A stretch of 64,000 nt of DNA from Tetragonia tetragonoides (lineage: Eukaryota; Streptophyta; Magnoliopsida; Caryophyllales; Aizoaceae): the NCBI GenBank assembly GCA_038025085.1, contig CM076147.1, positions 35,874,766 through 35,938,765 of the forward strand. Direction: 5' to 3'. Below are positions 1 through 10,814 of this stretch, piece after piece. Position 1 is the first letter of the stretch; the number at the start of each line of letters is the position of its first letter. A program made the translations under genes and the position numbers. The notes below the pieces were generated by a model, which was not told the origin of the DNA, did not search any database, and saw only the letters and a program-made list of their open reading frames with translations.

Positions 1-388
1 ATGGCCACAGATAACCCTCTCACTGCTGAGATAGAGGCTATCTCCCTAGCTCTCAACAACAACACTCCTGAGGCGCTCAGAGGAACGCAAATCTTTACAG
101 ATGCCAAGGTTGCTGCCGACTACATCAAAAGAGGATCTCGCCTCCCCTGGAAGCAGAAAAGAACTCTTGAATCTATTATCTCTTCTTGTAACTCTTTTAA
201 TGTCTCTGTTAATTTTATTCCTAGGAGATTTAATGTCTTAGCTCATCAGTTAGCTGCCTGGGCAGCCTCTCATAGCTTCTCTGGCTTTTTTGAGAAGGAC
301 CTGATCCATGGCTTTTTACAGAACTCTTCTGTAAACTCTTTTGAAGTTTAATAAATGATGAGCTATTTTGGTGGAGCAAAAAAAAAAT
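1..388 (+). mobile_element. LINE 3' end with RNase H-like domain (partial)
   Basis: The open frame 1-351 encodes about 116 residues of an RNase H-like domain of the type at the end of plant LINE polyproteins (RVT_3). Visible are AEIEAISLAL (the catalytic Glu strand), IFTDAKVAADYI (the Asp strand) and FIPRRFNVLAHQLA (the last helix, where Asp would be expected but His is read). A stop at 349-351 is followed by a short 3' tail and an A run near 379-388, as at a LINE 3' end. The 5' part lies outside the window. The element is probably dead because the last acidic residue is missing. Confidence 0.7.
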
Positions 389-755
389 ATATATATAGAA
401 TCAAAATAGATAATACTACCTTTACCGGGAAACAAATTAGAACCACTTTCATAGTATAATTTTGATCGAACTCGATACAAATACAGACAGAAATACAAAT
501 ACAATTAATAACCAAACTGATCAAACTTGATGATAAGGTGATCGAAAGCAACACAAATTAAAAACAAAGAAATAGATAGACATAAAAAATCTCAGTCAAT
601 CTGTTTATTTTCGCACACGGCGCACACGCACACGTACACGCACTTATAAATGCATGTCGAGGGTCGTCTTCATGACTTCTTCTGGACACACATCTATCAA
701 CTAAACACACAAGCTGCACAGTTGCACGCGCCATTGTGGGAATAAATCCTCACGG
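389..755. other. Intergenic, no gene seen
   Basis: AT-rich sequence downstream of the first Cys-rich peptide gene; it presumably includes that gene's 3' UTR. A short GC-richer stretch of repeated CACACG/CACGCA steps lies near 612-642. No open frame of note. Confidence 0.5.
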
Positions 756-3364
756 CTAAACGGGTGGAAGTCGAGCACAGAAATTGCCGAAAGGCCTTCT
801 TGTTACTAGGCAAGTTTCTCCATTTTGACAAGGTGGGCGACAAGATCCTGTATTAAGCCGTATAAAGTTATAACACAATAAGGTAATCACAAAGATTTCT
901 GAAAGTCAATTATCCATAGGGAGAATGATACATCCACTCACTGGGTTGGCAACTCATCTTCCCTTTGTATCTATTTCTCTCCTCTATTTTCAGATTCTCT
1001 CTCCTCTATTTACAAGAAATGGCATTTAAAGTAGAAGAGAGATACATATATAGAGAAGGTGGATTGTCCACCCTATGAGTCAACCAAACATTTTCCATGT
1101 TTGACGGTACTATTTGCGTTCAATTACGAGGTATACAGTTTAGCCGTCTATTATTAATTTTGATGGCATTACACTATTCAGTAACCAAGTGGGGAATTTA
1201 GATCCTCTAGATTTATTTTCAAAATTCTCCCGATTTACAAGAGAATAACACAAGTCCTGGCCTTGACAACAGAGTTTTCAAAATGTAATTAATGCTACCA
1301 AAAGGGGGGGGGGGGGGAATCATTACGTCGGCTCCTTGAGAAAAATGTTAATTATTCCCTTCAAGAAAACTAAAAGAAGCTCCTTGCTTTGAATTACGTC
1401 TTGATGCTTATTCACATTAATTCAGGTTTAATTCTTTCTATACTTCCATGGGTAATTAAATCATCGTTTTAAGTAAAATTTGCAGTACTCTAGTTAGAGC
1501 TGATAAAAACAAAACCAAGAAAAAAGATAAAAGGTCTTGGGCCCTAACTGGTCCGGACATGACGTAATTTTTGAAGGCCATGGACAGGGTCAGAAGCAAA
1601 CGGGCTTCGGCCGGACTCGGTCAGGACCTTATAAATTTACACGGATATCTTGTCCGTATCCGCCCATTTTTTCAGTCCTCATGGCAAACACCATGGGCTG
1701 GCCAACCCTATGATCAGCTCAAGTACGTCTAGTCTACTTATTTTAATAATTATTATTAAAACTATATAAAAGAGTATTCAACATTTAAATAAGAATAAAT
1801 TGGCCAAAATTCCCTAAACTTTTGAACATTTTGGCCAGAACACCCAAATATTTTAAACTTTGGCAAGTATGTTGAAAAATTTATTCGAATAAATAGGGAA
1901 ATGGAATTTCTGTCAATTTAACATAACTCAAACTTTATTCATCAACATATATAACAACAATACAAGTACAATTCTTGTAAATGAAACACTCAAATGCATC
2001 AATATGAGCAATAGATAGAATAACAACATAAATAAAAGAGAGTAAGGATTAGAATTAGCCTAATTTAGTTGGGATTATGGGTTGAGGCATGTTGGACATT
2101 TTCCGTGGAGAAGAAATGCCCCTCCTGCACGAGGTTTTAATTTGTTATCATGGCGTTCTCCACCTCAGATGCAACAACCCATTGAAAGCTATAGGTGCAG
2201 CCAATAACTCTCCCGAACCACCGAATCGCCCATGCTCAAAATACTAGTTTATAGTATAAAACCCATCAAAGTAATATTTGTTAGAATGGTATTAGTTGTT
2301 ACTCTCATAAAGCAAAATAGGGAGGAAAAAGAAGTGTTTCTCTCTTTATCTTGGAAATATAGCTATTTTCCATCTCTCAACAAGAATGGCTAAAACTCTC
2401 TTTTATAATCAACACTTTAAGTGTTAAATCATAACCTCCGTTATTTTAATTAACCATCAAAATAAGAGTTACAAGGACATTAAAATAGTAACGGTTACAA
2501 AAATAAATCAAAGGAACGTTACAAATCCCAACATTTATCAACTAACATTAAGTGGTAATAAAACCGCTTTGAATAGTCACCAAATACTAAATCAAGGATT
2601 TAGATAAAATAATTTACGTAGATAAAAAGATAAGTTAGGACACAAACTATTAGCTTGTTAGAGCCTTTAGATTGGTATACAAATAAATGTTACCGAATAG
2701 GAATTAGCCATTTAACAAATAATAATAATAGTCCTAATATTAAATTTTAAAGCATAATTTTTCAACAAAGTATCCCCTAGAAAATTAAAAAGCCGTGTTA
2801 ATCCCCCCAAACTTGATTTTCCGACTATTTTATAAACTTTTGATCCCGTTTTGCCCTCATGCGTTTTGCAAAAGATACATTTTTCCCATACAAAATGAAA
2901 AGTTACCACATTGTAATACGCATTGCTTTTCTTTTTATGAGGTAACTTTAATTTCGTATGGAAAAAATGTATCTTTTGCCGAAGGTATGAGGACAAAACG
3001 GGATAAAAAATTTATAAAGTGGCTGGAAAATCAAGCTTGGGGAATTAACATGACTTTTTAATTTTTCTAGGGGATACTTGCCAAACTTCAAAGTATTTGG
3101 GTATTCTGGCTAAAATATTTAAAAGTCTAGGGGGCCAATTTATCCTTTAAATAACCAAAAGTACTCCTTATATGCGTAGAATGAAATCTACCTTGAGCTG
3201 CTACCCCTGCCACAAACAATAAAGTGTGTCAATTTAACAACTTGAGTAAGATTTATACTCCATATATTATTAGAAAATGAGAACGAAAATGATTTACCTG
3301 ATGCGATGAGGAAGAGGACAGCAAAAACCATAATCATCATCATGTAACAAACCTTGTTCATCAT
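756..3364 (-). CDS. Small secreted Cys-rich peptide, copy 1 (3 exons)
   Basis: Predicted exons 3364-3298, 3206-3192 and 847-756, giving a 57-residue precursor. Exon 1 starts with two ATG codons and encodes a hydrophobic signal peptide (MMNKVCYMMM, then a Val/Leu-rich core ending LIASG). Exon 2 is only 15 bases (VAAQ). Exon 3 encodes GSCRPPCQNGETCLVTRR followed by a short Cys-containing tail. The mature part has four Cys with spacing C-x3-C-x5-C-x10-C, likely two disulphides. All junctions are GT..AG and phase-consistent. The same design (signal exon, tiny exon, Cys exon) recurs at 15203-16343. Both have a TATAAATA box about 125 bases upstream. Intron 2 is 2.3 kb because of a foldback element with a nested solo LTR. 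I do not recognise the family; it resembles defence or signalling peptides (defensin-like, knottin-like, NCR-like). No transcript is available, so the small exon is inferred. Confidence 0.55.
1791..3145. mobile_element. Foldback (inverted-repeat) DNA element in the peptide gene intron
   Basis: The outer arms are near-complementary: 1796-1869 against about 3070-3145, with GGCCAAAATTCCC and TTTGGCAAGTA blocks. The arm continues at 2768-2930 against 2935-3075, making a long hairpin. The left arm is split by the solo LTR at 1870-2767. Flanking TTTAAAT at 1784-1790 and 3146-3152 looks like a 7-base target duplication, though it is palindromic and AT-rich, so this is moderate evidence. It has no coding capacity, so it is a non-autonomous element of MITE or Mutator-like type. 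Confidence 0.65.
1870..2767. mobile_element. Solo LTR (898 bp) nested in the foldback element
   Basis: It starts TGTTGAAAAATT and ends AATTTTTCAACA, a TG..CA element with inverted termini. It is flanked by the 5-base duplication AAGTA at 1865-1869 and 2768-2772. Removing it rejoins the interrupted foldback arm. TG..CA ends plus a 5-base duplication are the hallmark of an LTR retroelement reduced to a solo LTR, probably Copia-like. No internal coding region is present. Confidence 0.75.
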
Positions 3365-4203
3365 TTTTTTTTTTTTTTTGGCTACCTGAAAGCTCTCTCG
3401 ATCTATTGTATTTTCTAACGAATGTAGTTGTAAACACTAATGCTACGTTCTTGAAGTTATTGCAAATGTCCCCTATTTAATTGCCCTTATTTATACTATC
3501 TAGTTCCCCAAATAAAGCTTCTGCCAGCCATTACCAATTTATTAATTTACCTCGTGTGTGGTCGAACCCCTATGCAATACTTTGTACCACTTTCAGATCA
3601 GAGTTGCTACCACGCACGTTCTTGCAAGCTTAATTAAGCCAAGCTACCATGTTCTTGCAAGTTTATTAAGCCGGTCAATATTTTCCTTGATTATATCTGA
3701 TTTCCAAAGGACAGAAGGAAAAGAAAAACAAATCCATATTTATACTCCCATAATCATATATAATTAATAAGGAAAATAGTTTATTAAACTTTTGCTTGAG
3801 TTGGTTACAATAACACATGGTATCAAAGCAAGGAGAGACCAAGCTAAGAGGTTTTGAGTTCGAATCGTGACAACCCCTATTCCCCCAATGGGCATTCGTG
3901 TGAGGGGACACAATATATATATAATTGAGTTATTACATCCATAGGAACCTCAATGATTGAGATCATTTGATCTGCAATACATCATATTTCTCATTTACGC
4001 ATAACGTCATGGATACTTGTCGACCAGCTGCCACGTGTTAAGTTAACTACAAATAAAAAAGTGTAAAGTAAAATATTCATCACATGACAAACATCTAAGA
4101 TAAATAGTGTGTAAATCCAAGAAACGATATTTCGAAAATTAAAGGATCCTAATCCAATCTCAACAAATACATAGTTAACTTTTCAACTTCTAACTGAAAT
4201 AAG
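3365..4203. other. Promoter of peptide copy 1 and repeat debris
   Basis: 3365-3690 is the 5' leader and promoter of the peptide gene. Around 3815-3905 a short tRNA-like stretch holds a GGTATCAAAGC motif and a B-box-like GAGTTCGAATC, probably a SINE fragment rather than a tRNA gene, since no cloverleaf can be closed. The rest is AT-rich with nothing recognisable. Confidence 0.4.
3488..3495 (-). promoter_or_regulatory. TATA box of peptide gene copy 1
   Basis: TATAAATA on the minus strand, 124 bases upstream of the ATG. The flanking promoter (about 3450-3690) aligns with that of copy 2 (about 16440-16720), including shared GTTCTTGCAAG blocks read on the plus strand. The conservation argues that it is a real promoter duplicated with the gene. 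Confidence 0.6.
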
Positions 4204-4486
4204 CTCTATTTGATTCACCTTAATTTTACTTAAATTCAGTTCAGTTCAGTCCAGTTCAGTTTATGTGTAACTTTATCACTCATATAACCTTTTATTCCAA
4301 AATAATTTCATGATGATAATTATATCATCGGAAAGATCTCAAAGCATACTTTCAAACGAGTCCAATATTGACTATGTTTGGACGAATTTTAAATGGTTAA
4401 CGGTCAAGTTTAAAAAATTAATTTAGTTCAGTTCAGATCAGATCAGTTCAGTTCAGATCAATTTTATTTAGGTGAATCAAACTAAG
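4204..4486. mobile_element. MITE-like element with TTCAG repeats
   Basis: The terminal regions are inverted: TTTGATTCACC near 4210 against GGTGAATCAAA near 4471-4481. Inside each end are iterated TTCAG/GTTCA pentamers (4236-4262 and 4427-4460). Related TTCAG-rich sequence is found at 9270-9372 and 56350-56810. A target duplication was not clear. Confidence 0.5.
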
Positions 4487-4663
4487 TCTAAGTAAAGATA
4501 AAAGACTCATCCTTTCAACCCAAAAAACTAGCATCAAAACCATCTCACGGTCATATATGTGAGAGTTCGCTTGTTATAACAAAAAAATGGGTCTCTTTTC
4601 TAAGAAGTGATACCAACACCTAAGAATTAAGTGATGACATTTTTGAGCTGCCAAATCCAAATA

Positions 4664-4710
4664 CCTGGTTGATATTTCTGGGCTGCCTGGTTGATATTTC
4701 TGGGCTGCCA
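4664..4710. repeat. 22-bp tandem duplication
   Basis: CTGGTTGATATTTCTGGGCT occurs twice head to tail, followed each time by GC. A short local duplication with no gene nearby. Confidence 0.8.
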
Positions 4711-5039
4711 TATTTAAAATAGTATACTTGTATATCTTGTACTTGGTTTTTGTTTAAGAAATAAAAAGTGAGATAATAGATAACACCCTACAGAGTACAG
4801 ATGCTGTTTAGCTGGTAAGTTTTTTTTTTCTTTTTTCTTTTTCTTTTGTTAAATGGGAATAAATATCGGCAGAATTGTGGAAGTTCAATAAGAGAAGATC
4901 ATCTCCTATCAAAAAACAATAAAAAAAAATGAAAAAAATAAGAGAAGATCATCATGGAGATTTTTGTAAAGATATTCTTCCTCTTTTTTAAGGTTTTCCT
5001 TGTTTAATCTCGACATTGTTTCTCTTTTTAATCGCTTCT

Positions 5040-5140
<101 letters not shown>

Positions 5141-5250
5141 ACACACATTGGGATAAAGAAACTAACGAGAGAAAGTTTTGAACGGATGTATCTATCATGT
5201 CTTAGCTTTATCCCAATTTTTAGGCTAACGTTGAGTGTAATTGAATGTGA

Positions 5251-5445
5251 ACCATGGAGTCCTGTTTAATGTAGATTTTGTAGTTAAAAGGAGTTGTACT
5301 TCATGGAGTCTAATAACCATCCACAAGAACTAGGGGAGTTGCTTGGATAGTTGATATACTTTAGAGTCCTATTTAGTGTAGATTTTGTAGTTAAAAGGAG
5401 TTGTATATCAAAAGAGTCTATTAACGACCAAAGGAATCTAGGAGA
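5251..5445. repeat. Imperfect direct repeat, ~75-80 bp units
   Basis: Two units share TAGATTTTGTAGTTAAAAGG with similar flanks (first near 5270, second near 5377). They lie between the AT microsatellite and the hAT element. No coding potential. Confidence 0.7.
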
Positions 5446-5462
5446 TTACTAGCAATTGTATC

Positions 5463-6372
5463 TAGGGCTGTTCAAAAATATCCGATAATTCGAACCCGAA
5501 ATATTCGAAATTTCGGATATACGGGTATGGATAGCACGAATATATCGGATATCCAAAATACGATTATATTAATTATGATGCATTTACTCAATGTATTATG
5601 CTGGATAGCACAATGGTCAGAGGTCTTTTATTTTTAGTGAAGGGTCGCGTGTTCAATTCTGGGCACAAATATTTTTTTATTTTTTTTTTAAATTTCTTTT
5701 CCTTTGCTCGGCAAGACGATACCAGACTTTACCACAAGTTACATGCTCTCATTCTCATTTCTCAGTCATACACTCTCTCTCAAAGTCTCAACCCTAACAG
5801 ATCCACTTTCTCTCTCTTCCCTCTCACGCCGCTCGGCCGCTCTGCCGCTCTGCCGTCCTCTACTCCTCTCACACCGCTCCCCTGCCTCACGCCGTTCCTC
5901 TTCCTCACGGTGCTCCGATCCCCCGCCCTCTCATGCCCATCAATCCAGTATACAAGACCACAAGACAAGAGGTTTGTTTTTCTCTTTCATCTCTCTTTTC
6001 TCACTCAATTTCAGTTTACTTTCTCTTTTAGCTTCTTTATTTTTTTGTTTTCGTAATTTTGAGGTTTATTGTATGTATGTATGTTTGATTGTTTGTTTGT
6101 TTCCATTGTAGGTCCATCATAAAAGATTTAAACTTCAAAGATTAAAGGGCCAAGTTTGAAGATGTTGTGGATTATCGGATATCTATTTCGGATACATACT
6201 ATTAAAAGAGGGAAAAAAAGTTGACAAAAACAGATTTCGGATATTTTCGGATAGTACTCTATCCAACCCGAAATTTCGGGTACGATTTTTCGAATACGAA
6301 TTCGGATACTGAAATCCAGTATCCGAAATTTCGGATACCCGAGTTTTGGATACCCGTATATGAACAGTCCTA
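5463..6372. mobile_element. Non-autonomous hAT element (910 bp)
   Basis: Termini TAGGGCTGTTCA and TGAACAGTCCTA form 11/12 matching inverted repeats. An exact 8-base target duplication ATTGTATC lies at 5455-5462 and 6373-6380, diagnostic of the hAT superfamily. The subterminal regions are rich in inverted TTCGGATA/TATCCGAA motifs, as transposase-binding repeats often are. The centre (5700-6060) is C/T-rich with a leader-like look and two overlapping frames, but no transposase (no hATC dimerisation region) is present. Confidence 0.85.
5600..5668 (+). repeat. tRNA-like SINE remnant inside the hAT element
   Basis: GGATAGCACAATGGTCAGAG resembles an RNA polymerase III A box region, and GTCGCGTGTTCAATTCTGGG resembles a B box, about 35 bases apart. 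No cloverleaf can be drawn, so this is more likely a SINE head or a tRNA-derived fragment than a tRNA gene. Confidence 0.35.
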
Positions 6373-6433
6373 ATTGTATCATATTTATTAAAAGTCCTAA
6401 TAATCTATATATAACGACATGTCAATCTATAAC

Positions 6434-9243
6434 TGTAACACCCCAGATTTTCTAAATTATAAATAAACAAAAATGAATAAACTCGAGCCGAAAATCGGGC
6501 AGAGTTTCCTTTGTAAACAGACATCTCAAGTTATCGATCACTTAAAAACCTGCTTATACAGAAAAATACAACCAAACCAAACTAACAATGAAATACAAAT
6601 ATAATGAACGTCTTGACAGCTTTGAGTCCATCCGTCCAACTAGCACAAAAGATCCTCACGACAATTAACCTGCAAATATTCCAATCTACTCCCCCATACA
6701 ATCGAATATCGTATGGATTCATCATAGGTCCACCATTTGAAGAGACATGGACAACAAACACACGTAGCACAAAAGCAACCAATCAGCAAAGCTGAGTAAC
6801 CAAGTATTCTACAGAGATAATAAAAGCAATAACATTTATAAAATGATCAAACTAAAACAAGAGGCATGCTCAATTAATATATCTAAACAGACATAGGTCT
6901 TACGACATTATAATCACGCAAGCCTGTCACTCCAAATCTCAAGCCAAGTAATATATATACAAGTTCACCTTATTACTTCATGAAACAAATTATTCAACCC
7001 CATCTTTTATGCAGAAAAATACACCCATCACATTTAAATTACAAATTCATAAATTCCAATAGCTTTAAGAGTTTTACATCATTTTACTTTTTTTAATATA
7101 GAGGGAAGAGAACGACGAGATCAGGCGATCTCAACTTTCAGCGCAATGCCGATCATAAATCAAATCAAATGGTCAAGTCCCTAGTGTGCACACCCTCTTA
7201 GTCCTATGGGGTTTTCAAGACCGCAGTCTGCCATAGTGGTTCATGGCTAGGAGAAGACAGTTACCCCAAGTTCATAAGTAACCAAAATATCATAATCAAA
7301 ACGATTACCCCAAGTTCATGAGTAATCGGAATAATCTCATAAGAGGGTTTGTGGAAGACCTGCTCCACAAATCTGCTCTCATAAGTTGCCCATATTCATT
7401 ACCTTGGGGGATCCTACCCAAAAGCTATCTTGCCCTCAATTGTTCAAGTTTACGTATTAATATCTTAACAGAATTCAAGGGTTCACACCAATAAGTCATC
7501 ACAATCCAATACAATGCCGTATCACCAATTCATCTTATTTCAGTAACCAATCAAATGCATACTAGCCACCAGTCAATTTCAATTCTCATACAGATTATAC
7601 CAAACAACCTCAAAGGATCTTTCCAACAATTCTCATAAAAGTATCGATATCAAGATCACAAACACATATATCACTCTTCACCAAAAGTAGCTCACGAGCA
7701 CAAGTCGAACAATTCTCTATATTAACCAGACAAGTCATTCACATCATAATTTCAGCATTTACCAACTCCATAAACAAGCACAAACAGTAGACATTTAATA
7801 CCACAATCCGTCTGCAACTAATCAAGCTTTTCCAAGGTTAATAACACACCCATAGACCAATCTTTTACATTGCAAATACGTACTTTATACCATAAAACCA
7901 GCAGCTATAAATAATAATTACACGAGCACAAATCATATGTAGAGGGCTACAAACATACTACAAACATATCTAAAGTCTTAGTAGCAATTATCACCAACTC
8001 TTGTACATATCACATGATTATATCCCACTATAATATAACTAATATATATCCAAGACTATAGGCAACTATACTCTTACACAAATTTCCACAAAAGCAATGT
8101 AGTTCAAGCATCAATTTGGGTTCAAGAGCTTAAAGGGTTAAATTCTCTGTTTTCGAGTGATTATTTACAGCAGTTTTGTATTTTGGCCATATCTCACTCG
8201 TTAGACATCGTATCTAGGTGATTCAAAAACCTGTGGAAACCTTACAATGAGGGCTACAACTTTCATGTTTTGACCATCTTCAGAATCCAAACTTAAAACA
8301 GTCGAATTGAAACATCAAGGTGCAAAACAGGATTTCACTCACCAAATAATCCACACAAATTCAATCATTCAAATTCAAGCAACTTAATAATTTAAATTTC
8401 AGAACGAAGCACATATCAATTCACACAACATCATGCCCAATCGAATAGAAAGTTGGTTACCTCCAATTGATCTCCAAGCAATACGCACCCATAAACCCGT
8501 CCAATTAATCACCAAGCGTCTAATATATGCATTAAAACAGAATTCACATATAAAAACCGAAATCAGGTTTTATTGAATCAAGACCCAATAAGAACAGAAT
8601 TCTAGCAAACAAGGGTTTAGGGTTTTGGGAGCAAACCAACAAAAAGGCAAAATTGGGCTTGGAGGACGGGCTTGGACAACGACCAGCCACGGCAGCAGCA
8701 ACGACCAGAACAGCAACACCCACAAAACACGAACAGGGAGCAAACTAGAGGAGAGAGAAAAAGTCAACCCTTGACAGCAAGGTAACAGCAGTGGCAGTAC
8801 AGTTCCGAGATGAACAACAAAGTAATGGTGGTGGTGGGTGATTTCTGGTTTCGTAAGCAATTCTGGTGGTGAAGAAGATTGTGGGGGTTTTGTGCGTGAG
8901 AGGAGATGAGAGCATCGGAGAGTTTTGAGGGCTTTTGTTTTTGAATGCCAGAAGAAGCAGGCTTTCATTCTTTTGTTTTCTTAACCGACTAGTAAAGGAC
9001 AGAGGAGAAGAAACGTACAGAGAAAACACTAGGAAGTTAAGTCAATCTCTAGTTTTTAACGAAAACACAATTTGAAACTCATTAAACCACTTAAAAGCTG
9101 ATTTTTATTTTATTCAAATTAAAAATCCGAATTTCCTTTTTTTTTTCTTTTAAATGCTAAATCCAAAACCAATAAATATTTTACCAATATAAATAATCAA
9201 GTAAATAAATTATTCAAAAATAAATAATTTACGGGATGTTACA
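6434..9243 (-). mobile_element. Solo LTR, 2.8 kb, Gypsy (Tekay/Del-like)
   Basis: The left end TGTAACACCCC and right end GGGATGTTACA are inverted and of TG..CA type. The 5-base duplication ATAAC occurs at 6429-6433 and 9244-9248. The TGTAACAYCCC terminus and multi-kilobase size are typical of plant Tekay/Del chromovirus LTRs. Read on the minus strand, an AT-rich 5' part is followed by a C/T-rich leader-like region (about 9050-8700), which suggests minus orientation. No gag or pol sequence is present. Open frames near 8570-9029 fall in the leader region and are not host genes. Confidence 0.75.
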
Positions 9244-9269
9244 ATAACATATCGCAAAAGTCACAACAA

Positions 9270-9372
9270 TACGAGTTCAGTTGTGTCCAATTCAATTCGT
9301 AGTATCCATTTTAGTAATGTTGAATTCAGTTCTGTTTAGTTATGATAAATTCAACTCTAACAACCGCACCCT
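9270..9372 (-). repeat. Truncated copy of a TTCAG-type MITE
   Basis: The segment ending CTCTAACAACCGCACCC resembles the reverse complement of the left half of the element at 56557-56805 (GGGTGCGTTTGTTAGAG end, followed by the ACTGAACTGAATTCAAC region). Only one end is present, so it is a fragment. Confidence 0.5.
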
Positions 9373-9440
9373 AAATATAGTAGAATTTATATATAGAATT
9401 GTTTCAATCCCTTCACTATGACATAGAAATTTATCACTAA

Positions 9441-9527
9441 CCCGTGCATCGCACGGGCTTGACAACTATGAATATTAATATACAGACATTTCACTCAACC
9501 TGTGCAACGCACGGGCTTTAAAACTAG
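9441..9527 (+). mobile_element. Helitron-like 3' end(s)
   Basis: Two GC-rich hairpins lie in AT-rich DNA: CCCGTGCATCGCACGGG at 9441-9457 and CCTGTGCAACGCACGGG at 9499-9515. The second is followed after a short AT stretch by CTAG then T, matching the Helitron 3' rule (hairpin, then CTRR, inserted before T). A related CCCGTGCATCACACGG is at 13498-13513. The 5' TC end and full extent were not located. Confidence 0.5.
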
Positions 9528-10137
9528 TTAGATTAAAAAGCAAGGATCAAAGCAGAAATCACCACACCAATGCTGAATTGCCGAATGACATGTCAATTTA
9601 CTTATGACGTGTTATATGACTCATGACCAGTAAAAAAAGAAAGAAAAAAAAAGAGAAAAAGTAGCAACAATCAGGACGTTATAAAAACATAATAGAGTTT
9701 AATGGCTCCTTCATCCCCTTCCATTCATTCTCGCAAGTTTTCAGACGTTACAAATCTAAGAAATTGAGTTGTAGCTAATTTCTCTCACATATCGATGAGC
9801 CAAAATAAAATAAAATAAAAACTAATTCCTCTCTCATGAATAGATGATGGAGCCACACACCATCAATTCATCTCCTACTATCCCATATCTTCAACGTTCA
9901 TAGTTGGATCTCATCACCATTGTCCGCCATCTTTCCGGTATCGTGTACAACCAATCACAATTTTGGTAAGGTTCTTCGTATTTCTCTTTGTGATTGCTAA
10001 TAGGCATTTGATATCTACACCTCCTCTCTTTGCAAGATAACTCCTCCAACTTCATTAAGCTTAGTACCATATATTGGTTTACATTGTTTTCTCTGAAACA
10101 GTTACACCAACTTGAATGTTTAAACTATTTAATTTAA
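9528..10137. other. No gene recognised
   Basis: AT-rich sequence with a C/T-richer leader-like stretch at about 9700-9990 (TTCATCCCC, TCTCGCAAG, CCGCCATCTTTCCGG). This could be a captured or decayed gene fragment, but no extended frame follows. Confidence 0.3.
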
Positions 10138-10775
10138 TTTTAATTAAAAAGTCACGCTGGAAAATAGAAAAAAATATCTGAAAAATTTTAGAAATCGCTT
10201 CAAAAAAAATTGAGAAAAATTATGAGACATCAATATAATATTAGAGAGGGCTCGGTGGTAGGTTTGGTGGCACTGGTGGTGGGGAGTCATGCTCGGTACC
10301 CAAAAACCGTAGAGTAGACATGCCCAGTGCATAACTTTCATAATAATGGTAGGCGCTTCATGTCACGACGTTTGCCTTCCTTCGCCCACAAACACTCTCT
10401 CAAGCAATTACCCACTAAAGAGTTTAATAAGATTTAGTGGTTCTAATAGGAGTAGACATGGAGAGTGCATAACTTTCATATTGGGGCTTTGAGAGTTTGG
10501 AGAATTATTTTCCAAAAGTTTCACGTCAAACATTTCAATTATATTATTAAGTTGCAGGAATTTTATTTTATTTTTTTAATTTTTCACAAATTGTAGCTAT
10601 TTGATTTAATTTTTAATTAAAAAAATACGCTGAAAATAGAAAAATATTGAAAAAAAATTAGAATCACTTCAAAAAAGGGAAGATTATGAGACCTCACTTT
10701 AATAGTAGAGAGGACTTGGGGGTAGGTTTGACGGCCGGGGGTGGTGGGGCGTCATACTCGGTACCCAAAAACCTT
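10138..10775. repeat. Direct duplication of a ~170-bp segment
   Basis: The blocks 10138-10310 and about 10605-10775 are diverged copies of each other. Both contain TTAATTAAAAA, a run of AAAATAGAAAAA, CTTCAAAAAA, ATTATGAGAC, and end CTCGGTACCCAAAAACC. The second copy runs directly into the ~310-bp tandem array, so the segment may be linked to the array's origin. Confidence 0.65.
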
Positions 10776-10814
10776 GATTAGCCTCGAATGTCCTGTTAAG
10801 AGGCCCTGCTAGCC

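Noticed and set aside
1501..1722. hAT-like element (TAGAGCTGAT..ATCAGCTCA)
   Set aside because: Ends look inverted over only ~9 bases and no 8-bp target duplication was found.
2712..3061. Complementary frames on both strands
   Set aside because: A by-product of the hairpin arms of the foldback element.
3815..3905. Possible tRNA gene
   Set aside because: Only A/B-box-like motifs; no acceptor stem or cloverleaf. Better explained as SINE debris. The same applies to the B-box-like motifs near 5650 and 13925.
5598..6111. Two Ser/Leu/Pro-rich frames of 135-152 codons
   Set aside because: They lie in the C/T-rich interior of the hAT element, overlap each other in different frames and show no domain.
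8570..9029. Minus-strand frames of 94 and 132 codons
   Set aside because: They fall in the leader-like region of the 2.8-kb solo LTR; low-complexity Ser/Leu content and no motif.
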